From contig ONEY01000002.1 in NCBI GenBank assembly GCA_900316965.1, positions 62,001-126,000 on the forward strand: DNA of 64,000 bases, read 5' to 3'. Source of the stretch: an uncultured Bacteroidales bacterium. GTDB lineage: Bacteria; Bacteroidota; Bacteroidia; Bacteroidales; P3. Below are positions 18,479 to 27,396 of this stretch, in pieces (positions within the stretch are counted from its first letter, which is position 1; the number at the start of each line of letters is the position of its first letter). The notes under the pieces were generated by a model that was given only the letters and a program-made list of their open reading frames with translations, searched no databases and was not told the DNA's origin. The position numbers and the translations under genes are program-made.

Positions 18479-19224
18479 TGGTTGCAGAACCTACAAGGCA
18501 GAGGTTGATAGAGCTTGCCGAGAGGTATGAGACGCCAGAGTTCCTTGTTGGCGATCCATCGTGGTGGATGCATCAGGTGGAAGGCGACGAGAACCGTGAG
18601 ACGATGGCCTTTTTGGCTTCGGCTCTTAGCTATGGCAGCCGAAAGCAGTTTATGCCCAAGATTGGGGAGCTGCTCGAGTGGTCGGGTGGCGAAGTGCATA
18701 GATGGGTGGCAGAAGGCGCTTTCGAGGAGCGGCTGAGGCAGGGCGACGAGAGTTGTTTTTACCGACTCTACACCAAGGATTGCATGAATGGGTTTCTGAG
18801 CGCATGCCGTGAGATGTTGCGGGAATACGGCACTATGGGGGATTTCATTCGCCGTAACGCTAGTGATGGCTTTGCGGCGGTAGATGCCATTTGTTCGTTT
18901 TTCCGCAATCAAGGATCGAGTAAGGTGATTCCTCAGAATACGTTGTCGGCATGCAAGCGGGTGTGCATGTTTCTAAGATGGATGGTGCGAGATAATTCGC
19001 CTGTGGATTTGGGTTTGTGGTCGGATTGCATAGACAAGGCCACTTTGATAATGCCCCTTGACACACATGTTATGCAGCAGTCGGTGAAGTTGGGTTTGCT
19101 TTCTAGTTCGACAGCGTCGATGTCGGCCGCGCGTCGGCTGTCGGCGTCGATGTCGGAGGTTTTCCCCGGCGACCCATTGCGGGGCGATTATGCTCTTTTC
19201 GGATATGGTGTGATTTACGATTGA
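18475..19224 (+). CDS. TIGR02757 (DUF2400) family protein
   Basis: A 249-residue protein of the TIGR02757 family, common in Bacteroidota and related to helix-hairpin-helix DNA glycosylase folds. Recognisable blocks are ASALSYGSRKQF, KRVCMFLRWMVRDNSPVDLG and the C-terminal IMPLDTHVMQQSVKLGLL with GDPLRGDYALFGYG. The IPLDTHV-type block corresponds to the region around the glycosylase catalytic Asp, but enzymatic activity is not shown for the family. There is no signal peptide. Coupling to a nitroreductase gene gives no clear functional clue. Confidence 0.85.
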   Translation: MMVAEPTRQRLIELAERYETPEFLVGDPSWWMHQVEGDENRETMAFLASALSYGSRKQFMPKIGELLEWSGGEVHRWVAEGAFEERLRQGDESCFYRLYTKDCMNGFLSACREMLREYGTMGDFIRRNASDGFAAVDAICSFFRNQGSSKVIPQNTLSACKRVCMFLRWMVRDNSPVDLGLWSDCIDKATLIMPLDTHVMQQSVKLGLLSSSTASMSAARRLSASMSEVFPGDPLRGDYALFGYGVIYD

Positions 19225-19323
19225 GGGCGAGGAAGGGTTGGTTTTGTTTTGTGTGACCGAGGGTGTGGAGGGTGTAAAGAATCCTTGTTTTTGCAGGTAA
19301 AGAAATTTTTTTTTCAACATTTG

Positions 19324-19354
19324 TTTGTTGATTCAAAAAAAAGTTGTAATTTAG
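19324..19354 (+). promoter_or_regulatory. Promoter of the tonB-family gene
   Basis: A -33 TTTG (19324-19327) is followed 19 bp later by TAATTTAG (19347-19354), which differs at one base from the Bacteroidota -7 box TAnnTTTG. The predicted leader is about 55 nt. Confidence 0.55.
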
Positions 19355-19417
19355 CGGTGTGAAAGGAGTGTGTTCCTTTAATAAAAATAGTGTAATAAAC
19401 AATTAAAAAATAATAAC

Positions 19418-20116
19418 ATGGAAGCAAAAAAATCACAAAAGGCTGACCTTGAAAATAAGAAAGGACTGTTCCTTGAAATAGGTTTGGTGTCCATCCTTGC
19501 TCTTGTGCTTGTAGCTTTCAACCTTCGTAGTAGTGATGATACTGGAAGCGGAATGGATATGCGTATCATTAGCGAGGAAATGGAGGAGGAAATCATCCAA
19601 ACTGAAGAAGAGCAGCAGCAGGAACCCGAGCCAGAACCAGAGCAACCCGAGCCTGAGGTTACCACAGAGCTTGAGATTGTGGACAACGAAGCCGAGATTC
19701 ATAATGAGCTTGGTATTGTTGACGCTGGTGACGACGCCAACAAACAGCAGGAAGAGGTTGTTGTGACTGATGTTGATGAAGAACAGGCTGTTGTAGAGGA
19801 TGAAATCTTCGTCTTCGTGGAGAAGAACCCCGAGTATCCCGGAGGAGAGGAAGCTCTCTACAAATTCCTTGGAGAGAACATTAAGTATCCTGATATGGCT
19901 CGCGACAACAACATCACAGGAACTGTGGTTGTGAAATTCGTCGTTGAGAAAGACGGTAGAATCACCAAAGCATCCATTCTCCGTGAAATTGGTGGTGGTT
20001 GCGGTAAGGAGGCTCTCCGTGTGATTAACTCGATGCCCAAATGGAGCCCGGGACAGCAGAGTGGCAAGCCGGTTCGTACCGAGTTTACTCTGCCGGTTCA
20101 GTTCCAACTTGAATAG
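19418..20116 (+). CDS. TonB-family energy transducer
   Basis: A 232-residue TonB-like protein. A short cytoplasmic N-terminus rich in Lys precedes one membrane anchor (about residues 16-37, LFLEIGLVSILALVLVAF). A long acidic, Pro-Glu-Gln-rich periplasmic spacer follows (about 45-130). The C-terminal TonB domain begins near VEKNPEYPGGEEALYKFL and contains GTVVVKFVVEKDGRI and NSMPKWSPGQQSGKPV. Family role: couples the proton-motive force via ExbB/ExbD to outer-membrane TonB-dependent receptors. No exbBD genes are nearby, so it is an orphan tonB gene as is common in Bacteroidota. A promoter lies upstream and a strong terminator downstream, so it is monocistronic. Confidence 0.93.
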   Translation: MEAKKSQKADLENKKGLFLEIGLVSILALVLVAFNLRSSDDTGSGMDMRIISEEMEEEIIQTEEEQQQEPEPEPEQPEPEVTTELEIVDNEAEIHNELGIVDAGDDANKQQEEVVVTDVDEEQAVVEDEIFVFVEKNPEYPGGEEALYKFLGENIKYPDMARDNNITGTVVVKFVVEKDGRITKASILREIGGGCGKEALRVINSMPKWSPGQQSGKPVRTEFTLPVQFQLE

Positions 20117-20183
20117 TCGGAGTTTAAATATGCTGGCGGACGGTGGGTTGGCTCATCGTCCAATGGCATTGAATCAATACTAT

Positions 20184-20216
20184 AATATAGGCGAACGCTT
20201 ACTGTTCGCCTATATT
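20184..20216 (+). terminator. Rho-independent terminator after the tonB-family gene
   Basis: A perfect 13-bp inverted repeat (AATATAGGCGAAC and GTTCGCCTATATT) with a 7-nt loop is followed by GTTGTTTG. It begins 67 bp after the stop. The remaining roughly 145 bp up to the next gene show no further structure that I can support. Confidence 0.75.
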
Positions 20217-20361
20217 GTTGTTTGCGTGGCATGGGTATGTTTGTCCCGTTAGCGGGAAGGGAGGATAACTGAGACGCGAAGGTGTTTTTTTTCGATTGCC
20301 TACAGCCATTCGTAAACAGCATTTCATTAATTGTTAATAATAAATATCGCTCAAACTTTCG

Positions 20362-22302
20362 GTGATTTCTGTAAACAATCTCTCTGTCCAGTTCACGGGT
20401 GTGAACCTTTTTGATAACGTTACTTTCAATATCGGAGATAGAGACCGTATAGGTCTTGTTGGTAAAAACGGTGCTGGAAAATCGACGTTGCTGAAAATAC
20501 TGTGTCATCAACAAGAGCCGGAGACAGGAACCATAGTGATGGCATCGGGACAAACAGTTGGCTATCTTCCTCAGGAGATGGTTCCCGACAGTATTGGTAG
20601 CGTGCTTCAGGAGACAATGACGGCTTTCGACGAGATAGCGTCGTTGGAGCGTAGACAGCAGAAGCTTAGCGAGGAAGTGGCAGAGCGTACAGATTATGAG
20701 TCGGCGGAATATGAACGTCTGCTCTCACAGCTCAACGAGGTTACTGAGCACATATCTTTGCTTGGCGGTTCGAACCGTCAGGAGATGGCAGAAAAGATAC
20801 TGTTGGGCTTGGGTTTCCGGCATAGCGATTTCAACCGATTGGTTGCCGAGTTTAGTGGCGGCTGGCAAATGCGAGTAGAGCTTGCCAAATTGCTTTTGCG
20901 CAAGCCTGATTTTCTTTTGCTTGACGAGCCTACCAACCATCTTGACATAGAGTCGATACAATGGCTTGAGAACTATCTTTCGACGTATATGGGCGCTGTG
21001 GTTTTGGTGTCGCACGACCGCACATTTCTTGATAATATCACAAAAAGAACCATAGAGATTACTGCAGGAAAGATATACGACTACAAGGTGCCATATTCCG
21101 AGTATGTTGTCCAAATGCAGGAACGCAGGGCGTCGCAGATGGCGTCGTTGACCAACCAGCAACGACAGGTGGCACAGATAGAGGCTTTTATTGAGAGGTT
21201 TCGCTATAAGGCCACCAAGTCGAAACAGGTTCAGTCGCGCATAAAAATGCTTGAGAGGATGGAAGAGATAAAAGTCGACGAGGTGTCGACCGAGAGTATA
21301 CATTTCCAGTTTCCTCCGGCGCCACACAGCGGCAAAATAGTCCTCGAGGCATCGCATTTGGGCAAGGCATACGGCGACAACCAGGTGTTTGACGGAGTGG
21401 ATTATCTTGTGACGGCAGGTTCGAAGATAGCTTTTGTCGGCCGCAATGGCGAGGGCAAATCGACAATGGCGAAGATAATAGTAGGAGAGTTGGTCGACTA
21501 TACAGGCACTTTCAAATTGGGACACCAGGTACAGATAGGGTACTACGCGCAGAATCAAGCTGCTATGCTTGATGGGGAGAAGACAGTGTTTCAAACCATT
21601 GACGATGCCGCTGTTGGCGATATAAGGCCAAAGATAAGAAATATTTTAGGTTCGTTTCTGTTTGACAACGACGATATAGACAAAAAGGTTAAGGTGCTTT
21701 CGGGAGGCGAGAAAGCTCGACTGGCATTGGCGAAATTGCTGCTAACGCCTTGCAATCTCTTGGTTCTTGATGAGCCAACGAACCATTTGGATATGGATTC
21801 GAAAGACATATTGAAAAATGCTTTGCTCCAATATACAGGCACGCTTATTGTTGTGTCGCACGACCGTGATTTTCTGCAGGGTTTGACCGATTCGTTGTTT
21901 GAGTTTCGCGAAGGAGGAGTGCATGAATTCAAGGGTGATATATTCGAGTTTCTTGACTATAGGAAGATGGAGCATCTAAAAGAGCTCGACAATGTGCAAA
22001 AAAAGAGATCGTCAGGAGAGGCCCAGGCGACTGTGTCGCAAAACAAATTGAATTATCAGCAATCGAAAGAGCGCGAGCGCGAGTTGCGCAAGCTAAGGGG
22101 CAACGTTTCCAAAATAGAAAAGGAGATAGCCGAAATAGAGGAAAGGATAGCAGAGAAAGAGGCACTACTTTCGGGAGGTGATATAGCGTCGCAAGACGCG
22201 GATTTCTTCAGCGAGTATCAGTCGATGAAAGAGGAGCTTGAAGCCAAAATGTCAGAATGGGAAGAGGCCTCTGTTGAGCTGGAACTCATGGAAAATAGAT
22301 AG
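20362..22302 (+). CDS. ABC-F family ATPase with C-terminal coiled coil
   Basis: A soluble ABC-F protein (646 aa) of the Uup/YheS-like kind. The first ABC domain has Walker A GKNGAGKST (residues 34-42) and LLLDEPTNHLDIES. The second has GRNGEGKST and LVLDEPTNHLDMDS, each with an H-loop SHDR. A basic linker between domains (about 255-300) and a charged C-terminal coiled coil (about 560-640, rich in KEREREL and EIAEIEERIAEKEAL) are present; the latter is typical of Uup-type members that bind DNA or ribosomes. Translation starts at GTG; no suitable ATG is seen. The role is likely ribosome-associated, but the exact function cannot be assigned. Confidence 0.9.
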   Translation: MISVNNLSVQFTGVNLFDNVTFNIGDRDRIGLVGKNGAGKSTLLKILCHQQEPETGTIVMASGQTVGYLPQEMVPDSIGSVLQETMTAFDEIASLERRQQKLSEEVAERTDYESAEYERLLSQLNEVTEHISLLGGSNRQEMAEKILLGLGFRHSDFNRLVAEFSGGWQMRVELAKLLLRKPDFLLLDEPTNHLDIESIQWLENYLSTYMGAVVLVSHDRTFLDNITKRTIEITAGKIYDYKVPYSEYVVQMQERRASQMASLTNQQRQVAQIEAFIERFRYKATKSKQVQSRIKMLERMEEIKVDEVSTESIHFQFPPAPHSGKIVLEASHLGKAYGDNQVFDGVDYLVTAGSKIAFVGRNGEGKSTMAKIIVGELVDYTGTFKLGHQVQIGYYAQNQAAMLDGEKTVFQTIDDAAVGDIRPKIRNILGSFLFDNDDIDKKVKVLSGGEKARLALAKLLLTPCNLLVLDEPTNHLDMDSKDILKNALLQYTGTLIVVSHDRDFLQGLTDSLFEFREGGVHEFKGDIFEFLDYRKMEHLKELDNVQKKRSSGEAQATVSQNKLNYQQSKERERELRKLRGNVSKIEKEIAEIEERIAEKEALLSGGDIASQDADFFSEYQSMKEELEAKMSEWEEASVELELMENR

Positions 22303-22373
22303 GCGAAGAATCCTAATGTTTGTGGCGAAGATGGGGTAGGCTTGGCGAAAGCGTTTTTAGACGTATCGCTAAG

Positions 22374-23480
22374 CTATTGTCCTTTTTGTTTCAGATATTT
22401 TGATGGCGAGATATCGTACTTTTTCACGAAAGAGCGCAGGAAGGTTGAGTATGAGTTGAAGCCTGACAAAGAGGCGACATCTTCGATGGAGTGCGCTTTT
22501 TTGCCGTCCCAGTTGTCGAGTATGTTTTTGGCTTCTTCTAACCGGAAGTCGTTGATATACTCATAGAAAGTCTTCTGTTTCTCTCGATTTATGAAATTGC
22601 TCAGATATTGGCGGTTGGTACCCAACAGGGTTGACAACTTTTGGAGAGTCATTGAGGGATCGAGATAGTACTTTCCTTTAAGTATTTTCGAGTCCATGTC
22701 GCTGTTGTGTAGCGCTTTATAATAGGTTTCGGTGTTTGTGGTTTCTTGATTGCTGTCGGAGTTATTATCTTGGCTGGGGAACTCGAAAACCTTCTGGTGT
22801 GTTATTTTGAAAATAATATATACCACATATACAATTGAGATAAGGCACCAGATTGTGTTAATTATAAGATTTGTGTTTGTATAAGCGGCAGTATACCAAT
22901 CTTCTTGCGATATACTTTCTATTGCCCACAATATTTGAACGATATAGAGAATACCGATAATATTGGATAACCATTTGAGATTGTAGTTTTCTGTGTCGCT
23001 AGCGTTTTCGAGTAGTTTTTTGTAGTATTTTTTGGTTTTGTAATATATCCAGAATATAAATATTGTAGATATTATGAATGTTACTATCAGATCTATTACG
23101 AATATTATTTGTTCTCCTGTAATGGCATAGAGTATTAGTGCCAGAAGAAAAGGAGACTCAAAAAGTAAAAGTTTCCATGTGTTGTATTTATCTGGGAAAA
23201 CTAAAGTTAGGCAGAAAACCAAATAAAAGCCGACAATGCAATAGTCGAACAGCACCAAAAGGGTGTTTAGGTATACGGGTTTATTCGATTGGCAGAATGC
23301 AAGACCAACGAAGTTGTTGGAAAAACTAATGGCAAGCAATATTAATATTATTGCAAACAAACGTTGATATTGATGTTTGTTTTGATAGCGAAAAAGAAAT
23401 ATGCTCCCTAAAAGGAATACGCTTACTGTGATTCCCGAGACAAAGCATAGCATTAATTGGAAGAAAATATCTGCATTCAT
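22374..23480 (-). CDS. AraC-type regulator with N-terminal membrane domain
   Basis: A 368-residue protein. The first 230 residues hold about seven hydrophobic segments (for example LMLCFVSGITVSVFLLGSIF, LFAIILILLAISF and FYLVFCLTLVF). A hydrophilic linker (about 235-265, Asn/Ser/Glu-rich) leads to a C-terminal AraC/HTH_18 DNA-binding domain. This contains SMTLQKLSTLLGTNRQYLSNF and the second helix-turn-helix SIEDVASLSGFNSYSTFLRSF ending in KYDISPSKYL. Membrane-embedded AraC proteins of this type are frequent in Bacteroidota; ligand and targets are unknown. It is divergent from the WG-repeat gene across about 495 bp. A -7 box only about 9 bp before its ATG suggests a nearly leaderless mRNA. 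Confidence 0.88.
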   Translation of the reverse strand: MNADIFFQLMLCFVSGITVSVFLLGSIFLFRYQNKHQYQRLFAIILILLAISFSNNFVGLAFCQSNKPVYLNTLLVLFDYCIVGFYLVFCLTLVFPDKYNTWKLLLFESPFLLALILYAITGEQIIFVIDLIVTFIISTIFIFWIYYKTKKYYKKLLENASDTENYNLKWLSNIIGILYIVQILWAIESISQEDWYTAAYTNTNLIINTIWCLISIVYVVYIIFKITHQKVFEFPSQDNNSDSNQETTNTETYYKALHNSDMDSKILKGKYYLDPSMTLQKLSTLLGTNRQYLSNFINREKQKTFYEYINDFRLEEAKNILDNWDGKKAHSIEDVASLSGFNSYSTFLRSFVKKYDISPSKYLKQKGQ

Positions 23481-23488
23481 AAGTTTTG

Positions 23489-23496
23489 CAAAGATA
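23489..23496 (-). promoter_or_regulatory. -7 box of the membrane AraC regulator gene
   Basis: Read on the minus strand the sequence is TATCTTTG, an exact TAnnTTTG match. It ends 8 bp before the ATG codon, which leaves room for only a few leader nucleotides. Confidence 0.55.
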
Positions 23497-23920
23497 CAAA
23501 TTTTTTGTTTTTTTTATATTTATTCAAATATGTTGGTGATGAGTATTTTAATAGGGGGGGGTAAAATGCTGTGTATTAATATTATATGTATCGATATTTT
23601 TTGTTTGATTTTTTTGATTTGAAGTAAGTGGCAGATGTAGATAAGCTTGATTGGACATCGTTTTTTTTGTTTTTTTGCTCATTGGACGATACTTTTTTAC
23701 AAACATGCGTATATTTCGGAGAATTCAAGCGTAGTGCGGAAAGTTGAGAGTTTGGGCGTTTGAAAAGCAAAAATATGGTTTCCAGGATGAAATAGTTGAT
23801 TGATAAAGCTTTATGTTGTTTAGCTTTAGGATGGGCGTATTATTTAATGTCGTAACCGATTTTTTTATCATTTGCAATTCTGTTTTTTGCATATTAGATG
23901 GCTGTTGATCTGTTTTTTTG
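23497..23920. other. AT-rich intergenic region between divergent genes
   Basis: About 420 bp between the two divergent promoters. It is AT-rich with several T-tracts and a run of G (about 23552-23559). I see no gene, no tRNA and no convincing repeat. Short open frames in it lack coding character. Confidence 0.5.
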
Positions 23921-23928
23921 TATTTTTG
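23921..23928 (+). promoter_or_regulatory. -7 box of the WG-repeat gene
   Basis: TATTTTTG is an exact match to TAnnTTTG. It lies 48 bp before the ATG chosen for the WG-repeat protein and so supports that start over an upstream in-frame ATG at 23898. Confidence 0.55.
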
Positions 23929-23975
23929 CAGTTACAAAAATATTGAATACGTCATTAATATTAAACCTAACATCT

Positions 23976-25154
23976 ATGAAAATAAAAAAAATACTTGTCA
24001 CATTGTTGTCACTTGTGATCGTTTCAGTTTCAGTTCTACTTGTGTCGTTTGACATGAAGCCTATGGAAGGCGATAATCATCGCTATTATTATGTGTTTGA
24101 ATCGAATGGGAAGATGGGTTTTATGGATGAGAAAGGTAGGGAGGTGATAGCCGCCAAGTATTATTCGCTGGGCAATTTTTCGGAGGGGTTGGCGTCGGCC
24201 AAGATAGGCGACAAATGGGGCTTTATAGATACCAACGGCAGAGAGGTTGTTGGAGCCAGGTTTGATGGTGTCGCTCACTTTGTTGACGGAGTAACTTTGG
24301 TGTGGACAGAGAGTTGGGAGGACGACGAGGAGGTGTATAAATATGGGTATGTCGACAAAACAGGTAAGGTTATAAGTGAACCGCAGTATAGAGAAGCGAC
24401 AGATTTTAGTGAGGGTTTGGCGGCGGTTAATGTGGGAGATTACAACGATCCAAGGTGGGGGTATATAGACAGGCGAGGAGAGATGGTTATAAGCCCCATA
24501 TTTACCAAGGCGGGAACGTTTAGTGAGGGACTTGCCTCGGTAGAGAAGGAGGGGAAGAGATGTTATATAGACAAGAGCGGCAAGGTGGTTTTGGAGGTGA
24601 AATACAGCGTGGCGGGATTTTTTAGCGAAGGTCTTGCTATGGTTGGAGAGTATGAAAATAGAGAGAGTAAGCTGGGGTATATTGACAAGAGCGGGAGGGA
24701 GGTGATTCCGCTACAATATGCCGCGGCGTTGCCATTTGAGGGAGGTGTGGCGTCGGTTAAGACGAGAGCTGGCTTTGATGTCAAATGGGAATATATAGAC
24801 AGAGAAGGCAACAGGGTTATGACCTTTTGCTCAGAGTATGAGGCGCACCACCGTATAAGTGAAGGGCTGATGGCTGTGAAGAGAGATGGTAAGTGGGGTT
24901 TTGTAGACGATAAGGGTAATGTTGCTATTGCTCCCCAATATAAGGAAGTCGGCGACTTTAGAGAAGGGTTGGCGTTGGTGAAGGTGGATAGCAAATATGG
25001 CTATATTGACCGGACGGGCAAGATGGTTATAGCGCCAAGATATGACGTCGCGACGGCATTTTTGGGGCCTTTGGCGTGGGTGCGCGAAGGTAAATGCGCG
25101 ATGTATATTGACAAGAAAGGGGAGACGGTTAAAGAGTGGCAATTGTTGTGGTGA
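23976..25154 (+). CDS. WG-repeat exported protein
   Basis: A 392-residue protein with an N-terminal signal or anchor segment (MKIKKILVTLLSLVIVSVSV) followed by about ten WG repeats. Each repeat has the form (W/Y)G(F/Y)ID-x-x-G-x-(E/K)V(I/V)-x-x-x-(Y/F)-x-x-x-x-x-F-x-x-G-(L/M)A. Clear examples are KWGFIDTNGREVV, RWGYIDRRGEMVI, KWGFVDDKGNVAI and KYGYIDRTGKMVI. The repeats are beta-rich and probably form a rod or propeller; the family is thought to mediate binding, with no known enzymatic role. The start was chosen because a -7 promoter box lies inside the longer in-frame extension. It probably acts in the periplasm. Confidence 0.85.
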   Translation: MKIKKILVTLLSLVIVSVSVLLVSFDMKPMEGDNHRYYYVFESNGKMGFMDEKGREVIAAKYYSLGNFSEGLASAKIGDKWGFIDTNGREVVGARFDGVAHFVDGVTLVWTESWEDDEEVYKYGYVDKTGKVISEPQYREATDFSEGLAAVNVGDYNDPRWGYIDRRGEMVISPIFTKAGTFSEGLASVEKEGKRCYIDKSGKVVLEVKYSVAGFFSEGLAMVGEYENRESKLGYIDKSGREVIPLQYAAALPFEGGVASVKTRAGFDVKWEYIDREGNRVMTFCSEYEAHHRISEGLMAVKRDGKWGFVDDKGNVAIAPQYKEVGDFREGLALVKVDSKYGYIDRTGKMVIAPRYDVATAFLGPLAWVREGKCAMYIDKKGETVKEWQLLW

Positions 25155-25295
25155 GCCCTTGGGAGGGCAAAAACGCACATAGGGTCGAACTTTTTGAGGA
25201 TGCCCTTAGGTGAGGCTCATTTTCGTTATCCCAGAGTTTTAGGAATGGCAGAAGGCGGCCGATTGGATGCTGAAGGCAGTTGTTGGCGGTATTGT

Positions 25296-26630
25296 TTAGC
25301 AATTGTTGCCGGCGGCAAAACCTGTGGTGAAAGCTATCTGCAGGTTGTAGCCACCTGTGTCGGCGTCGAGGTCGAGAACTTCGCCGGTGATGTATAAACC
25401 GCTGACGATGCGAGATTCCATGGTTTTGGGATTGACCTCCTTGAGGCAGACGCCGCCTTGAGTTACAATGGCCTCTTCGAATCCGCCTGTGCCTGTCAGC
25501 TCGAAAGAGAAGTCTTTGAGGAATTTGAGGAGCTTGTGACGTTCGGCGCTGTTGATTTGGTTGAGCCTTTTGTAGTATTCGATGTGGAGGTTTTGCAAGG
25601 CCAGAGGTATCAGCTCGGCTGGCAGCCAGAGTCTTAGTGCGTCGTGGAAGAGCCGGTTTCCGCTCGAGTTGAGGTCGTTGATGAGCCTCTTGTCGAGTGT
25701 GGATTCCTCGACGGCGGGTTTGAAGTCGATATGAGCTATGACAGGTTCCCCGTTGTGGAGAGGTGCCGTTGCCTGACGGCTTGCCGAGAGGACGATGGGG
25801 CCGCTGATGCCGTTGGGGGTGAAGGTCATTTCGCCGAAGTTGTCGCATATTTTTTTGCCGTCGGGGCGAGAGAGCGAGAGACGTACGTTTTTCAGCGAGA
25901 AATCGACGAGTTCGTTAGGTATTTTGAGCCCGCAAAGGAGCTGAACGAGCGCAGGGTAGCGAGGAGATAGGGAGTGTCCCGCCAGTTGCGCGAGCCGGTA
26001 GCCGTCGCCTGTGGATCCAGTCAGGGGGTAGCTCATTCCGCCGGTGGCCAGTACAATGCTGCTGGCACGGAGGACGGTGCCGTCGGCGCAGCGGACGCCG
26101 CAGGCAGAGCCATCCTCGATGATAAGCGAGTCGACACGACAGTTGCGGCGAATGTCGACATTGGGCATTTTTTCCAAAGCTGTGATAAGAGCCAGGAAGA
26201 TGTCGAGCGATTTGCCGCTTTTGGGATAGACACGCTCGCCGCGTTCGACGACGAGAGGGACGCCGTGGTCTTCGAAGAACTGCATGAGGTGGGTGTTGAA
26301 GAACTGCGAGAATGAGTTGCGCATGAAGCGCGCGTCGGAGCCCACGTGCGAGAGGAAGTCCTTGAGCGAGGAGGTGTTGGTGAGGTTGCAGCGGCCTTTG
26401 CCAGTGATGCGAAGCTTAAGGCCGGGTTGTGACATTTTTTCGAGCATGATGACTTGACGGCCTCGTTGAGCTGCCGAGAGTGCCGCCATCATGCCTGAGG
26501 CGCCTGCGCCGATGACGATAACGCGGTTGTCGTGGAATTTGGCGGGTTTGCTGCTGTCTGATTTATCGTGCGATGTCTCCAATGTCTTCGGGGTGTAGGC
26601 AGAGTACGGGGATCTGCGAGTTGTGGACAA
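25296..26630 (-). CDS. BaiN-like (HI0933 family) FAD-dependent oxidoreductase
   Basis: A flavoprotein (444 aa as drawn) with the FAD-binding Rossmann motif VIVIGAGASGMMAA. Family blocks follow: EKMSQPGLKLRITGKGRCNLTN, YPKSGKSLDIF, LATGGMSYPLTGSTGDGY and a C-terminal GGVCLKEVNPKTMESR and GLYITGEVLDLDADTGGYNLQ. This is the HI0933/BaiN family, whose characterised members reduce steroid or other enone substrates; the role in this organism is unknown. The only ATG before the Rossmann motif lies 68 bp inside the upstream universal-stress gene. A TTG at 26582 would give a smaller overlap, so the exact start is uncertain. It is probably co-transcribed with that gene. Confidence 0.88.
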   Translation of the reverse strand: MSTTRRSPYSAYTPKTLETSHDKSDSSKPAKFHDNRVIVIGAGASGMMAALSAAQRGRQVIMLEKMSQPGLKLRITGKGRCNLTNTSSLKDFLSHVGSDARFMRNSFSQFFNTHLMQFFEDHGVPLVVERGERVYPKSGKSLDIFLALITALEKMPNVDIRRNCRVDSLIIEDGSACGVRCADGTVLRASSIVLATGGMSYPLTGSTGDGYRLAQLAGHSLSPRYPALVQLLCGLKIPNELVDFSLKNVRLSLSRPDGKKICDNFGEMTFTPNGISGPIVLSASRQATAPLHNGEPVIAHIDFKPAVEESTLDKRLINDLNSSGNRLFHDALRLWLPAELIPLALQNLHIEYYKRLNQINSAERHKLLKFLKDFSFELTGTGGFEEAIVTQGGVCLKEVNPKTMESRIVSGLYITGEVLDLDADTGGYNLQIAFTTGFAAGNNC

Positions 26631-27396
26631 TTTGTTGAGCGTTGGTGCCGAGGAAGAGTCTTGCTATGAGACGGTCTTGCTCGGTGTTGATGACAACGAG
26701 GTCGGCGTTGACGCTATTGGCGTAATCCAGCACGGTTTTGGAGTAGTTTTCGTAGCGGCGGCCGCAGCTGTGGTAGGGAATGCCCTCGTTGGCGAAGAAT
26801 TCCTCGACTTGTTTTAGGTAGGTGCGCAGGGTCATGGCGTCTTGTGCCGACTCGAGGAGGCCGAGGATGTGGACCTGGGAGCCGAAGATGGCTGCCATTT
26901 GAGCTGCAGGGCCCACTTTTTGGCGTGAGTTGGCGTTGATTCTGATGGGGACGACGATGTTTTCGAGTTTTTTGTGAAAGTTGAAGCCTTCGCGGATGGT
27001 GAGGGTGGGGCAGGGAGCTTCCTGCACTATGCGCACGGCTGTGCTACCCATCCAGTATTTTTCGAATCCTGAGGCGCCATTGGTTCCGATGACAATCATG
27101 GGCGAATCTTCTTTTTGGGCCTCTTCGGCAATGCACCCCGCGACTTTGCCAACCTTAATGGACCATTCGATGGTGCCGTGAAGCATATTGGGTTGATGTT
27201 TTTCGCAAAGGGCTTTGAGTTTGTCTTCGGCCAGATGAGTTGTCATCTCCAATTGTTCACCGTTGAGGAGTTTTTTCTCTTTGCGTACCCAGAGGAGGTG
27301 AATGCCTGTCTTTAACTTGTTTGCAATGTCTACGGCGATTTCAAGCGCTACATAAGAGCCGTTTGAAAAGTCTGTGCCTACTATTACCGATTTCAT
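26563..27396 (-). CDS. Universal stress protein, two tandem UspA domains
   Basis: A 277-residue cytosolic protein made of two UspA-type alpha/beta domains. The first (MKSVIVGTDFSNGSYVALEIA to about residue 145) carries the nucleotide-binding loop GTNGASGFEKYWMGSTA, in the G-x2-G-x9-G-S/T pattern. The second (about 150-277, IVVPIRINANSRQKVGPA) has a degenerate loop (ARLFLGTNAQQIV), so it may have lost ATP binding. The start is set at the ATG directly before KSVIVGTDF. An upstream in-frame ATG would add 21 residues with no domain similarity. Family role: resilience under stress and energy limitation. Its 3' end overlaps the flavoprotein gene. Confidence 0.9.
   Translation of the reverse strand: MKSVIVGTDFSNGSYVALEIAVDIANKLKTGIHLLWVRKEKKLLNGEQLEMTTHLAEDKLKALCEKHQPNMLHGTIEWSIKVGKVAGCIAEEAQKEDSPMIVIGTNGASGFEKYWMGSTAVRIVQEAPCPTLTIREGFNFHKKLENIVVPIRINANSRQKVGPAAQMAAIFGSQVHILGLLESAQDAMTLRTYLKQVEEFFANEGIPYHSCGRRYENYSKTVLDYANSVNADLVVINTEQDRLIARLFLGTNAQQIVHNSQIPVLCLHPEDIGDIAR

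Noticed and set aside
20725..21594. 289-codon minus-strand frame opposite the second ABC-F gene
   Set aside because: Shadow frame; the plus strand has both ABC domains intact.
23401..23770. Short open frames in the AraC/WG-repeat intergenic region
   Set aside because: They have AT-rich, Phe/Ile/Lys-biased translations, no homology that I can recognise and no initiation context.
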